The notes under the pieces were generated by a model. That model was given only the letters and a program-made list of their open reading frames with translations, was not told where the DNA came from and did not search any database. 64,000 nucleotides of DNA, from positions 1,538,001 through 1,602,000 of the forward strand of contig NZ_AP018907.1 of NCBI RefSeq assembly GCF_003966715.1. Reading direction: 5' to 3'. Below, piece by piece: positions 27,869 to 34,692 of the stretch; within the stretch, counting starts at the first letter, position 1, and every line of letters begins with the position of its first letter. The stretch is from Blastochloris tepida (GTDB taxonomy: Bacteria > Pseudomonadota > Alphaproteobacteria > Rhizobiales > Xanthobacteraceae). A program made the translations under genes and the position numbers.

Positions 27869-28741
27869 TCAGTAGAGCCCGAAGCCGCTCGTCGCCGCGC
27901 CGCCGCCGGCGGCGGGTTCGGGACCGGTGTAGGCGGCGGCCGTCACCGGGGCCGCGGCCATCGGCCGGCCGGTGGCGCGCAGGCTCGCCGAGGCCAACGG
28001 ATGCTCTCCCGAGCCGAAGTCGAACGGCCGGTCCGGCGGCACCGGCACCGGGCCGCGGATCACGCTGCCTGACGACGAGGACGAGGCGGAGGCCGAGAAG
28101 ATCGGCTTGGCGGAGGCGACCATCACCGGGCTCGGCGCCGGGGCCGGCTGGCCATCGGTGCGCAGCGTCGCCAGCAGCACCTTGTCGTCGCTGCCGTCGA
28201 GCGAGGCCGGCCCGACATATTCGACACGCACCTTGGCCACGCCGTTGCGGTGGAAATCCAGCGCCTGGGCGGTCTTCACCGACAGATCGATGACGCGGTT
28301 GTCGTGGAAGGGGCCGCGGTCGTTGATGCGCACGACGATCGAGCGGCGGTTGGCGAGGTTGGTGACGCGGGCATAGCTCGGAATCGGCAGCGTCGGGTGC
28401 GCCGCGGAGACCGAGTGCATGTCGTAGACCTCGCCATTGGCGGTGAGGCGGCCGTGGAAGTCGTCGCCGTACCAGGAGGCGATGCCCTCCTGGCGGAAGC
28501 CCTCGGGCTTCTGCAGCGGCACATAGGTCTTGCCGGCGATCGTGTAGGCCTTGCCGGTGCGGTATGTGCCGCCGCCCTTGGGAATCGGCTGGCCGTCGGC
28601 AATGACTTTCGGGCTGGCCGAAACGCCGTATTTCGGATCGATCCGGCTCGCCAGCCGCTCCTGAAGCGAACACGCCGCCAGAAGCGTCGCGGCTGCGGCA
28701 ATCGTCGCGATACGGCAGCCTGCCGCCAAAGGCTTTCCCAT
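27869..28741 (-). CDS. rlpA: RlpA-like lipoprotein (septal peptidoglycan lytic transglycosylase family)
   Basis: The 290-residue protein has a lipoprotein signal with lipobox LLAAC and then a double-psi beta-barrel domain: GIASWYGDDFHGRLTANGE, YDMHSVSAAHPTLP and the catalytic-Asp region RINDRGPFHDNRVIDLS. RlpA enzymes cut glycan strands that lack stem peptides. The SPOR domain that targets many RlpA proteins to septa is missing. Instead the C-terminus is a low-complexity Ser/Pro/Ala tail. ATG 28741 has AAGGGG five bases upstream. Confidence 0.9.
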   Translation of the reverse strand: MGKPLAAGCRIATIAAAATLLAACSLQERLASRIDPKYGVSASPKVIADGQPIPKGGGTYRTGKAYTIAGKTYVPLQKPEGFRQEGIASWYGDDFHGRLTANGEVYDMHSVSAAHPTLPIPSYARVTNLANRRSIVVRINDRGPFHDNRVIDLSVKTAQALDFHRNGVAKVRVEYVGPASLDGSDDKVLLATLRTDGQPAPAPSPVMVASAKPIFSASASSSSSGSVIRGPVPVPPDRPFDFGSGEHPLASASLRATGRPMAAAPVTAAAYTGPEPAAGGGAATSGFGLY

Positions 28742-28910
28742 CAAACGCCCCTTGCCCGGCCGTGGCCGGAATCCCAGTCGATTAACGCTACCACGACCAC
28801 ATCGGTTGAATTCGACGAAAATGGGGCGTCGATCATTATGGTAAACGGAGCGTAGTCCGGCGCCTCTACGCAGGCGAGCATCTGCGTGCGCAATCTTCCA
28901 TGGGTTGCGA

Positions 28911-29393
28911 TCAGTAATCGGGATTGCGGATCAGATGCGTCGGGATCGCGAGACCGGCGCCGATCGCGCCCAATGTGAAGCCGACCCGCAGCATATACTG
29001 CAGGGCATCGATGACCGGGGCGACGGCTTCGCTGGGCTCGACGGTGGTGACGGCGTAGAAGCCGAGCAGCGCGTGGCCGAAGAACGCGCCCGGCACCATG
29101 GGGATGCAGCCGGCGAGCGCGACCGCGCCGGCGGCCGCGCCGAGCCAGCGTCGGACCAGGATGGCGCTGCAGCTGGTGGCCAGGGCCGCGGCGAACGAGG
29201 CCGCCTCCAGCGCCCAGCCGAGATCCTGACCGGCGGTCCGCACGGCCAGGGCGAAGGCGCCGGCAACCCCGCACCAGATCAGCATCGCCGGGCCGAAATT
29301 GAACAGCACGCCGAACCCGGCGGCGGCGACGGCGCCGAACAGCGCCTGATGGCCGAGGTGCGGCAGCGCCTGCAGGATGACGTCCGCACTCAT
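28911..29393 (-). CDS. Threonine/serine exporter family, YjjB-like subunit
   Basis: This 160-residue protein has four to five hydrophobic segments (ALFGAVAAAGFGVLFNFGPA ... CIPMVPGAFFGHALLGF) and matches the ThrE C-terminal half. The PMVPG motif is characteristic. It overlaps by ATGA with the gene for the N-terminal half, so the two form a split ThrE exporter. Known members export threonine, serine or, for YjjPB, succinate; the substrate here cannot be told. Confidence 0.85.
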   Translation of the reverse strand: MSADVILQALPHLGHQALFGAVAAAGFGVLFNFGPAMLIWCGVAGAFALAVRTAGQDLGWALEAASFAAALATSCSAILVRRWLGAAAGAVALAGCIPMVPGAFFGHALLGFYAVTTVEPSEAVAPVIDALQYMLRVGFTLGAIGAGLAIPTHLIRNPDY

Positions 29394-30199
29394 CGCGTGA
29401 TCCCCAGCAGCGATTGGCCGAGCAGCGTCTGGGCCAGGGCCATCCCGGTGGTGGCGAACACCATCACCATGACCACCCACACCACCCGCGCGCTGCCGAC
29501 GGTGGGAAACCCGTCCATGATGTCGGCTTGGGCATTGGTGGCCGGCACGCCCGGCACCAGCAGCAGGATCGAGGCCATCATCGCCATGTCGATGGTGATG
29601 CTGCCGTTCAGGCGCGCGCCGATGCCGCCGAGGCTCGCCGCCAGAAAGGCGATGATGGCGGTGACCACGAAGAAGTTCATGTTGCGGGCCAGCAGCACGT
29701 GCCGCACCCCCTGCCCCACCGTGCCGGCGAACAGGATCGGCAGCACCGCCGGCCAGTCGACCCCCAGCAGGCGGCCGAAGGCGGCGCAGGCGATGCCGGT
29801 GGCCAGCGCCACGAACCAGGCGGGATGGCGCGGCGTCGTCGCCACGAGATGGGCCAGCTCGGCATTGATCTGATCGACCATCATGCCGCCGGCCGCGGCT
29901 TTCGCCGCCAGCCGCCGCACCGCGAGATCGAGCCGCTGGTTCACGCCATGGCGGCCGACCGGCATCATGCGGGTGATGGTGTTGGCGCCGTGGCCGACGG
30001 TGATCTCGAGCGAGGCATAGCCGGAGCGCAGGCCGACCGTCTCGACGCCGAGTCCGCGGGCCACCATCGCCGCCCCATCGTGCACCACCTTCACCCGTGT
30101 CCCGCACTCCATCAGGGTGCGGCCGATGCTCAGCGCGCAGTTGGCGTAGCGTTCAAGGTCGCGGTGGCGCACCCGAACCGGATCGATCGTCTCGGCCAT
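29390..30199 (-). CDS. Threonine/serine exporter family, YjjP-like subunit (DUF1212)
   Basis: This 269-residue protein has a soluble N-terminal part typical of DUF1212 (ANCALSIGRTLMECGTRVKV) and about five membrane segments after residue 130, including ASILLLVPGVPATNAQADIM. It pairs with the overlapping YjjB-like gene to form a two-part transporter. The open frame upstream of 30199 runs through the tRNA-Ser gene antisense and is not coding. ATG 30199 was taken as the start. Confidence 0.87.
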   Translation of the reverse strand: MAETIDPVRVRHRDLERYANCALSIGRTLMECGTRVKVVHDGAAMVARGLGVETVGLRSGYASLEITVGHGANTITRMMPVGRHGVNQRLDLAVRRLAAKAAAGGMMVDQINAELAHLVATTPRHPAWFVALATGIACAAFGRLLGVDWPAVLPILFAGTVGQGVRHVLLARNMNFFVVTAIIAFLAASLGGIGARLNGSITIDMAMMASILLLVPGVPATNAQADIMDGFPTVGSARVVWVVMVMVFATTGMALAQTLLGQSLLGITR

Positions 30200-30411
30200 G
30201 CAGCGTTCCGTCCTGCCTTCGTGTTGCGCCGCAACATAGCCGACCGCGCCTCGCCCGCACACATCCCCAGGCGTGTGGCGGGATCGCCGCAGGATTATTG
30301 GCGGCCGGATTGGCGGCCGGACGACAAGGCGCCGGTCATCGAGCCCGAATGTCGCACAAAGGTGCAGTCCGGACTTGCCTTGCGGGGCGGCCTGGACCAA
30401 TTGTCGGCGCG

Positions 30412-30501
30412 GGACGGGTGGCCGAGCGGTTGAAGGCAGCGGTCTTGAAAACCGCCAGAGGTGCAAGCCTCTCGTGGGTTCGAATCCCACCCCGTCCGCC
30501 A
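30412..30501 (+). tRNA. tRNA-Ser (anticodon TGA)
   Basis: This 90-nt class II tRNA has acceptor GGACGGG (30412-30418) paired with CCCGTCC, D-arm GGCCGAGCGG, anticodon stem CGGT with loop CTTGAAA (anticodon TGA), a long variable arm and T-arm GTGGGTTCGAATCCCAC. The discriminator is G, and CCA is encoded at 30499-30501. An AT-rich patch begins just after its 3' end, as often seen where integrating elements use tRNA-Ser. Confidence 0.97.
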
Positions 30502-30710
30502 TAAATTATTGAAAACGATAGATATTTCAATTTTCGGCCGCCGGGGGCACGTTTTGGGCCACGTTTCCGAAAATGCTGTCCAGGGTCGTTCCGGGTTATT
30601 CAAAAGCTAAGGTCGAGCAGAAGCCCGGCCGATAGGCTTCCCGGCGACCGGAGGAGCTTGCTCGCAACCTCCTTTCGTGGGTAACATCCCTAGATTGTAG
30701 GAGGCTACCC
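30502..30710. other. Flank of tRNA-Ser leading into an AT-rich patch
   Basis: The stretch holds a short direct repeat (GGCACGTTT / GGCCACGTTT at about 30547-30567) and an AGGAGG ribosome site at 30699-30704 serving the next frame. I found no second copy of the tRNA 3' end that would prove an attachment site. Confidence 0.4.
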
Positions 30711-31187
30711 ATGAAATTGACTCCGGGTTTGGTGACCAAAGACATCAACGAATGCACCCTTGGAGAAGTGGTCTATTTGCAGAACAACGGTGAGATAATT
30801 TTATGTTTGATTGCGGGCGATCCTAGTTTTGCGTCTCAAAGTATTCCCATAATCGCGCTTAACGGAAATTATCCAACAATAAAAAATTTAGACAATTCAA
30901 ACTCTAGAATTGTTACCTCATTTGGTTCCGGTATAATCATTCGCGTCAATCACCGAAGCATAGCAAGGCAGTGTGAACCTATTATTTGAGCTATATATAT
31001 CTCCAAAAATGATATGTATTTGTGCTGTAAAACTGGATTTAATGAAAAATTTATTAGAATTCCGAGCTTTAGCCTAGAGTTTCCATCAGAGATTTGCTGG
31101 TGTTTTTCAGAGTGGGAACTGCTCGTTGATCAAGATGAAACAGAATCTCCCATCGAAATTTTCGCAATTAAAGCATCTTCCTCTTAA
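30711..31187 (+). pseudogene. AT-rich unknown gene interrupted by one in-frame TGA
   Basis: From ATG 30711, with AGGAGG six bases upstream, the frame reads 92 codons (MKLTPGLVTKDINECTLGEV ... GSGIIIRVNHRSIARQCEPII) to a TGA at 30987-30989. It then continues in the same frame for another 65 codons without a stop (AIYISKNDMYLCCKTGFNEK ... FSEWELLVDQDETESP) to TAA at 31185-31187. The second part has hydrophobic/polar alternation and an acidic end, like real protein and unlike random AT-rich sequence. The whole would be about 158 residues. Codon use is AT-rich, unlike all neighbours. I do not recognise the family. It is either a foreign gene killed by a nonsense mutation or two separate short genes; readthrough cannot be excluded. 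Confidence 0.55.
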
Positions 31188-31189
31188 AC

Positions 31190-31461
31190 AGGCGCCTCGC
31201 TTCCTCTCCTCATCCATCAGCGCAGCGAGATCGGTCGCATAGCCGCACGCGGGACGCTTGCCAGGGTTGACCGCGAGGTCCGCAATCTCGTCCGGTTCAA
31301 ACCCAACTGCGACAGCGCCTCATAAAGCGCAGGTTCGCACCCGTCCTTTGCATAGGCGGCAATCGCCCGCTCAATTGCGACGAAGTGATGCCCGAACTCA
31401 GTCCCTGTGCCAGAAGCGTTGCCGCTGCGGCAGTTTTCAGAAGGTCGCGTTTCGAAAGCAT
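31190..31461 (-). pseudogene. Frameshifted remnant of a Tat-signal protein
   Basis: From ATG 31461, with GGAGA eight bases upstream, the frame starts with a twin-arginine-like leader (MLSKRDLLKTAAAATLLAQG) and then degenerates. A second frame continues with FVAIERAIAAYAKDGCEPAL and ALYEALSQLG, and a third with EPDEIADLAVNPGKRPACGY and ATDLAALMDEE before entering the AT-rich patch. The three pieces look like one protein broken by two frameshifts and cut off at its 3' end by the AT-rich DNA. The family is not recognised. Confidence 0.35.
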
Positions 31462-31675
31462 GACATGTCTCTCCGGCCCCAAGTCTCTCCGGCCCACGCC
31501 GCATCCGCGCCTGGAGGCGGAACGCGACGATATTTCCTCCGCCGAAATCTACGCTGCAGGTGACGGCAGATAAGCTGTCCAACTACCTATACGTGCGGTG
31601 GGCTGCATGCGTTGCCGGATTTCAGGGGCCCTGCGCATTGAAACCGGCCGCCGTGTGACGCAGGGTGGCATCGAC
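31462..31675. other. Intergenic region upstream of the Nudix gene
   Basis: This stretch lies between the broken Tat-signal gene and the Nudix gene, transcribed in opposite directions. It should hold both promoters, but I see no convincing -35/-10 pair or operator. Confidence 0.4.
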
Positions 31676-32122
31676 ATGTCAAAGCGGAAGCGCCGGGCGC
31701 TCAGCACACAAGTCGCGGCGCTGCCGGTTCGCCGGGCCTCCGACGGCCGTCTGGAGGTTCTGCTCGTGACCTCGCGCGAGACGCGGCGCTGGATCATTCC
31801 GAAGGGCTGGCCGATCAAGGGCGTGCCGAACCATATCGCGGCAGCGCACGAGGCGCGCGAGGAAGCGGGCCTGCTCGGCTGTGTCCGCAAGGGGCGCATC
31901 GGCCGATATCAGGCGTGGAAGCGCCTCCACGACTCGTTCGAACTCGTGGAGGTCGATGTCTACCGGTTCGACGTCGACAGCCAGTTCGACACTTGGCCGG
32001 AGAAGGGCCAGCGCAGCTTCCGCTGGGTCGATTTGAAGGCTGCGGCCGATCTGGTCGACGAGCCGGGGCTGGCCAAGCTCCTCCACGAGCTGGCGGGGAA
32101 CGAGGATGTCTTTGCCGATTGA
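31676..32122 (+). CDS. Nudix hydrolase
   Basis: The 148-residue protein resembles the diphosphoinositol polyphosphate hydrolase-like Nudix proteins of Alphaproteobacteria. The Nudix helix is GWPIKGVPNHIAAAHEAREE followed by AGLLG. The metal-binding EE pair is kept, but the usual first Glu is Val and the usual Arg is His. It also has QVAALPVRR and the family's WIIPKGWP. ATG 31676 follows a weak AGGGTGG; the frame opens at 31598. It lies upstream of the DUF47/Pit genes, possibly linking it to phosphate metabolism, but a 90-bp gap separates them. Confidence 0.88.
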   Translation: MSKRKRRALSTQVAALPVRRASDGRLEVLLVTSRETRRWIIPKGWPIKGVPNHIAAAHEAREEAGLLGCVRKGRIGRYQAWKRLHDSFELVEVDVYRFDVDSQFDTWPEKGQRSFRWVDLKAAADLVDEPGLAKLLHELAGNEDVFAD

Positions 32123-32214
32123 GCCGACACAAGCCTTGGCATCAACGTATGGACCGCGGACCAAGGCAGTGCGTATAGAGCGACCCACCGGTGGCGAGCA
32201 GTTGGGATGAGGTG

Positions 32215-32859
32215 ATGCTCAGCATTTTTCGGGCGCTGATGCCCAAGGAGGAGCGTTTCTTTCCCCTGTTCGAGGAGCAGTCGCGCGTGTTGATGGCCGG
32301 TGCGGAGGCCGTGCGCGCTCTGCTCGAAGGCGGAGAGGACGTCCCGCGCTACTGCCAGGAGATCGCCGTACACGAGGCGGCGGCGGACGAATTGACCAAC
32401 CATGTCATGCTGGCGGTCCGGCGCAGCTTCATCACCCCGTTCGACCGCGGCGACATCAAGGATCTGATCCAGTCGATGGACGATGCGATCGATCAGATGC
32501 ACCAGACCGGCCGGACGATCATGCTTTATGAGGTGCGCGAGTTCGATCCGCTGATGCGGGAGATGGGCGACATCATCATCAAGGCGGCCGCGATCACCGT
32601 CGACATGGTGCCCCTGCTGCGCGCCATCGGCCCGCAGGCCTCGCGCATGAGCATGATGACCGCGGAGATCAGGCGCCTCGAAGGCCGCTCCGACGAGCTG
32701 CACGAGGAGGGCCTGAAGCAGCTCTACCGCAAGTATGGCGCGTCCGACCCCATGGCCTACATCATCGGCAGCGAAGTCTATGGACGGCTGGAGAAGGTTG
32801 TCGACAGCTTCGAGGACGTCGCCGACGAGATCAGCGGCATCGTGATCGAGCACGTCTGA
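32215..32859 (+). CDS. DUF47 family PhoU-like protein
   Basis: The 214-residue all-helical protein is of the DUF47 type, distant PhoU relatives encoded next to Pit transporters and thought to gate or regulate them. Family marks are the opening SIFRALMPKEERFFPLFEEQ, the middle DLIQSMDDAIDQMHQTGRTI and DPMAYIIGSEVYGRLEKVVD. The GTG at 32191 is possible, but homologues begin at MLSIFRALMPKEE, so ATG 32215 was used. Its TGA stop is the first triplet of repeat copy B, beyond which pit begins. Confidence 0.92.
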   Translation: MLSIFRALMPKEERFFPLFEEQSRVLMAGAEAVRALLEGGEDVPRYCQEIAVHEAAADELTNHVMLAVRRSFITPFDRGDIKDLIQSMDDAIDQMHQTGRTIMLYEVREFDPLMREMGDIIIKAAAITVDMVPLLRAIGPQASRMSMMTAEIRRLEGRSDELHEEGLKQLYRKYGASDPMAYIIGSEVYGRLEKVVDSFEDVADEISGIVIEHV

Positions 32860-32982
32860 TACGGAATCCGGCCCTTTGGGCCGGCGTTTCGTATTCCGGT
32901 CGCCGAAAAATCCTCTTCGAACCACGGATTTTTCGGCGAGAGCGTTTCCGGCATCCCGAAGGGATCAACCGGAAACCGTATG
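32857..32982 (+). repeat. 126-bp palindromic intergenic repeat, copy B
   Basis: This copy runs from the TGA stop of the DUF47 gene to an ATG in frame with pit. It shares with copy A the 13-bp stem CGCCGAAAAATCC/GGATTTTTCGGCG (32901-32913 and 32926-32938) and the last 40 bases almost exactly. The first hairpin is CCGGCCC/GGGCCGG here instead of CCGGC/GCCGG, so stems are kept while loops vary. Confidence 0.85.
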
Positions 32983-32997
32983 AGAGCCGAACCGGTC

Positions 32998-33993
32998 ATG
33001 GATGCTGCCATTCCCTTTGCGGCGCTGATCGCCCTGGTCGCCGTCGCCCTGATCTTCGACTTCCTCAATGGTCTCCATGACGCGGCGAACTCGATCGCGA
33101 CGATCGTCTCGACGCGGGTGCTGCGGCCGCAATACGCCGTGATGTGGGCCGCCTTCTTCAACTTCATCGCCTTCACCGTGTTCGGCCTGCACGTGGCGCA
33201 GACGCTCGGCACCGGGATCATCGATCCGGCCATCGTCGATCCGCGCGTGATTTTCGGCGCGCTGGCGGCGGCCATAGGCTGGAACCTGTTCACGTGGTGG
33301 CTCGGCATCCCGTCGTCGAGCTCGCATGCGCTGGTCGGCGGCCTGGTCGGGGCCGGCGTGGCCAAGGGGGGCTTCGGCGTCGCGGTGTGGAGCGGCCTCG
33401 GCAAGACGATCGCTGCCATCGTCCTGTCGCCGCTGGTCGGCTTCCTGCTCGCCATGTTGCTGGTGCTGCTGGTGTCGTGGCTTGCCGTCCGCGCCACGCC
33501 CTATGCCGTGGACAGCACCTTTCGCGTGCTGCAGTTCGTCTCGGCGTCGCTCTACTCGCTCGGCCATGGCGGCAACGACGCCCAGAAGACGATGGGCATC
33601 ATCGCCGTGCTGCTCTACTCCCAGGGATATCTCGGCGGCACATTCCATGTGCCCCTGTGGGTGGTGCTGACCTGTCAGGCGGCGATGGCGCTCGGCACGC
33701 TGTTCGGCGGCTGGCGCATCGTCCACACGATGGGCTCGAAGATCACCCGCCTCACCCCGATGCAGGGATTCTGCGCCGAGACCGGCGGTGCCATGACGCT
33801 GTTCATGGCCACGTGGCTCGGCGTGCCGGTCTCGACGACTCACACCATCACCGGCGCCATCGTCGGGGTCGGCGCGGCGCGGCGGACCTCCGCCGTGCGC
33901 TGGGGCGTCGCCAGCAACATCGTCGTCGCCTGGGTGGTGACGCTACCCTCGACCGCGCTGCTCGGCGCGCTGGTCTGGTGGATCACGCCGTGA
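32998..33993 (+). CDS. pit: Inorganic phosphate transporter, PiT family
   Basis: Pit proteins carry phosphate with H+ or Na+ (as metal-phosphate in E. coli). The 331-residue protein has about ten membrane segments and both PiT signatures: FDFLNGLHDAANSIATIVST near the N-terminus, and GFCAETGGAMTLFMATWLGV with PVSTTHTITGAIVGVG near the C-terminus. The frame also opens at ATG 32980, which is the end of the palindromic repeat; neither start has a clear ribosome site. It follows the DUF47 gene, its usual partner, with only the 126-bp repeat between. Confidence 0.93.
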   Translation: MDAAIPFAALIALVAVALIFDFLNGLHDAANSIATIVSTRVLRPQYAVMWAAFFNFIAFTVFGLHVAQTLGTGIIDPAIVDPRVIFGALAAAIGWNLFTWWLGIPSSSSHALVGGLVGAGVAKGGFGVAVWSGLGKTIAAIVLSPLVGFLLAMLLVLLVSWLAVRATPYAVDSTFRVLQFVSASLYSLGHGGNDAQKTMGIIAVLLYSQGYLGGTFHVPLWVVLTCQAAMALGTLFGGWRIVHTMGSKITRLTPMQGFCAETGGAMTLFMATWLGVPVSTTHTITGAIVGVGAARRTSAVRWGVASNIVVAWVVTLPSTALLGALVWWITP

Positions 33994-34035
33994 CCGTTTC
34001 CGGTATCCCGAAGAGATCAACCGGAAACTGTCTCA
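33991..34035. repeat. Short palindromic repeat, copy C
   Basis: This 45-bp copy of the GTTTCCGG...CCGGAAAC palindrome occupies exactly the space between the TGA of pit and the TGA of the converging exonuclease gene, including both stop codons. It corresponds to the third hairpin of copies A and B. Confidence 0.8.
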
Positions 34036-34689
34036 CTCCGCCTCGAAGTCGCGCATGCGGGAGATGCGGATGTTGCGGGCGCGGTAGTCGACGAGCTTCA
34101 CGTACATCATCGCCGTCGCCAGCGCGTCGTTGAAGGCGTCGTGCGCCGGCAGGTCGGGGATGCCGAGATCCTTGGCGATGGTGGCGAAGCGCAGGTCGAT
34201 CTCGGTGCCGGGCGGCGCATCGCCGAACTTGCGCTCGTAATAGAGGCGCGAGACCTCGATCTGCGGGTTCGGCACGTGGATATTGGCGAAGCTGAGCAGA
34301 TAGCGGTTCAGCATCGCCACGTCGAATTCGAGATAGTAGCCCACCAATGGTCGCCGGCCGATGAAGGTCATCAGCTCCGGCAGCACCTCCTCGATCGGCC
34401 GGGCGGCGGCGAGGTCCATCTCGCGGAGCTGGTGGATCTTGATCGAGGTCGCCGCCACCGGACCGGTGGGACGCACCAGCGCCTCGTAGCGCGCGCTGGT
34501 GAGGATGCGCCCGTCGCGGATCGGGATCGCCGCCACCGCGATGATCTCGTCCTGCCACGGGTCGAGCCCGGTGGTCTCGCAGTCGATCGCCACCGCCTCG
34601 CCGCTGGTGTCCTTGCCGAACAGCACGGCGTAGCGGCGATCGGTCATCGCCAACCGGTCGATCAGGCGCACCAGCGGGCGGAACGGCAC
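34033..34689 (-). CDS. 3'-5' exonuclease, DnaQ/DEDDh family
   Basis: The 218-residue protein has the DEDDh exonuclease motifs: VAIDCETTGLDPW (D and E), VGYYLEFDVAMLNR (second D) and HDAFNDALATAMM (H and D). It could proofread or degrade RNA or DNA. Its constant neighbour, the DUF294 gene, lies three bases upstream, and the two are usually found with acetate permeases, so the pair probably works in signalling or nucleotide turnover rather than replication. That is inference from context. Confidence 0.9.
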   Translation of the reverse strand: MPFRPLVRLIDRLAMTDRRYAVLFGKDTSGEAVAIDCETTGLDPWQDEIIAVAAIPIRDGRILTSARYEALVRPTGPVAATSIKIHQLREMDLAAARPIEEVLPELMTFIGRRPLVGYYLEFDVAMLNRYLLSFANIHVPNPQIEVSRLYYERKFGDAPPGTEIDLRFATIAKDLGIPDLPAHDAFNDALATAMMYVKLVDYRARNIRISRMRDFEAE

Positions 34690-34692
34690 GGC

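Noticed and set aside
30987..30989. TGA as selenocysteine or programmed readthrough
   Set aside because: No SECIS-like hairpin follows directly, the base after the stop (G) is not a strong readthrough context, and the AT-rich setting favours decay of a foreign gene.
30502..31675. Full integrative element with att sites
   Set aside because: No integrase, and no repeat of the tRNA-Ser 3' end was found; TCCGGTTCAAACCC near 31288 only resembles a T-loop.
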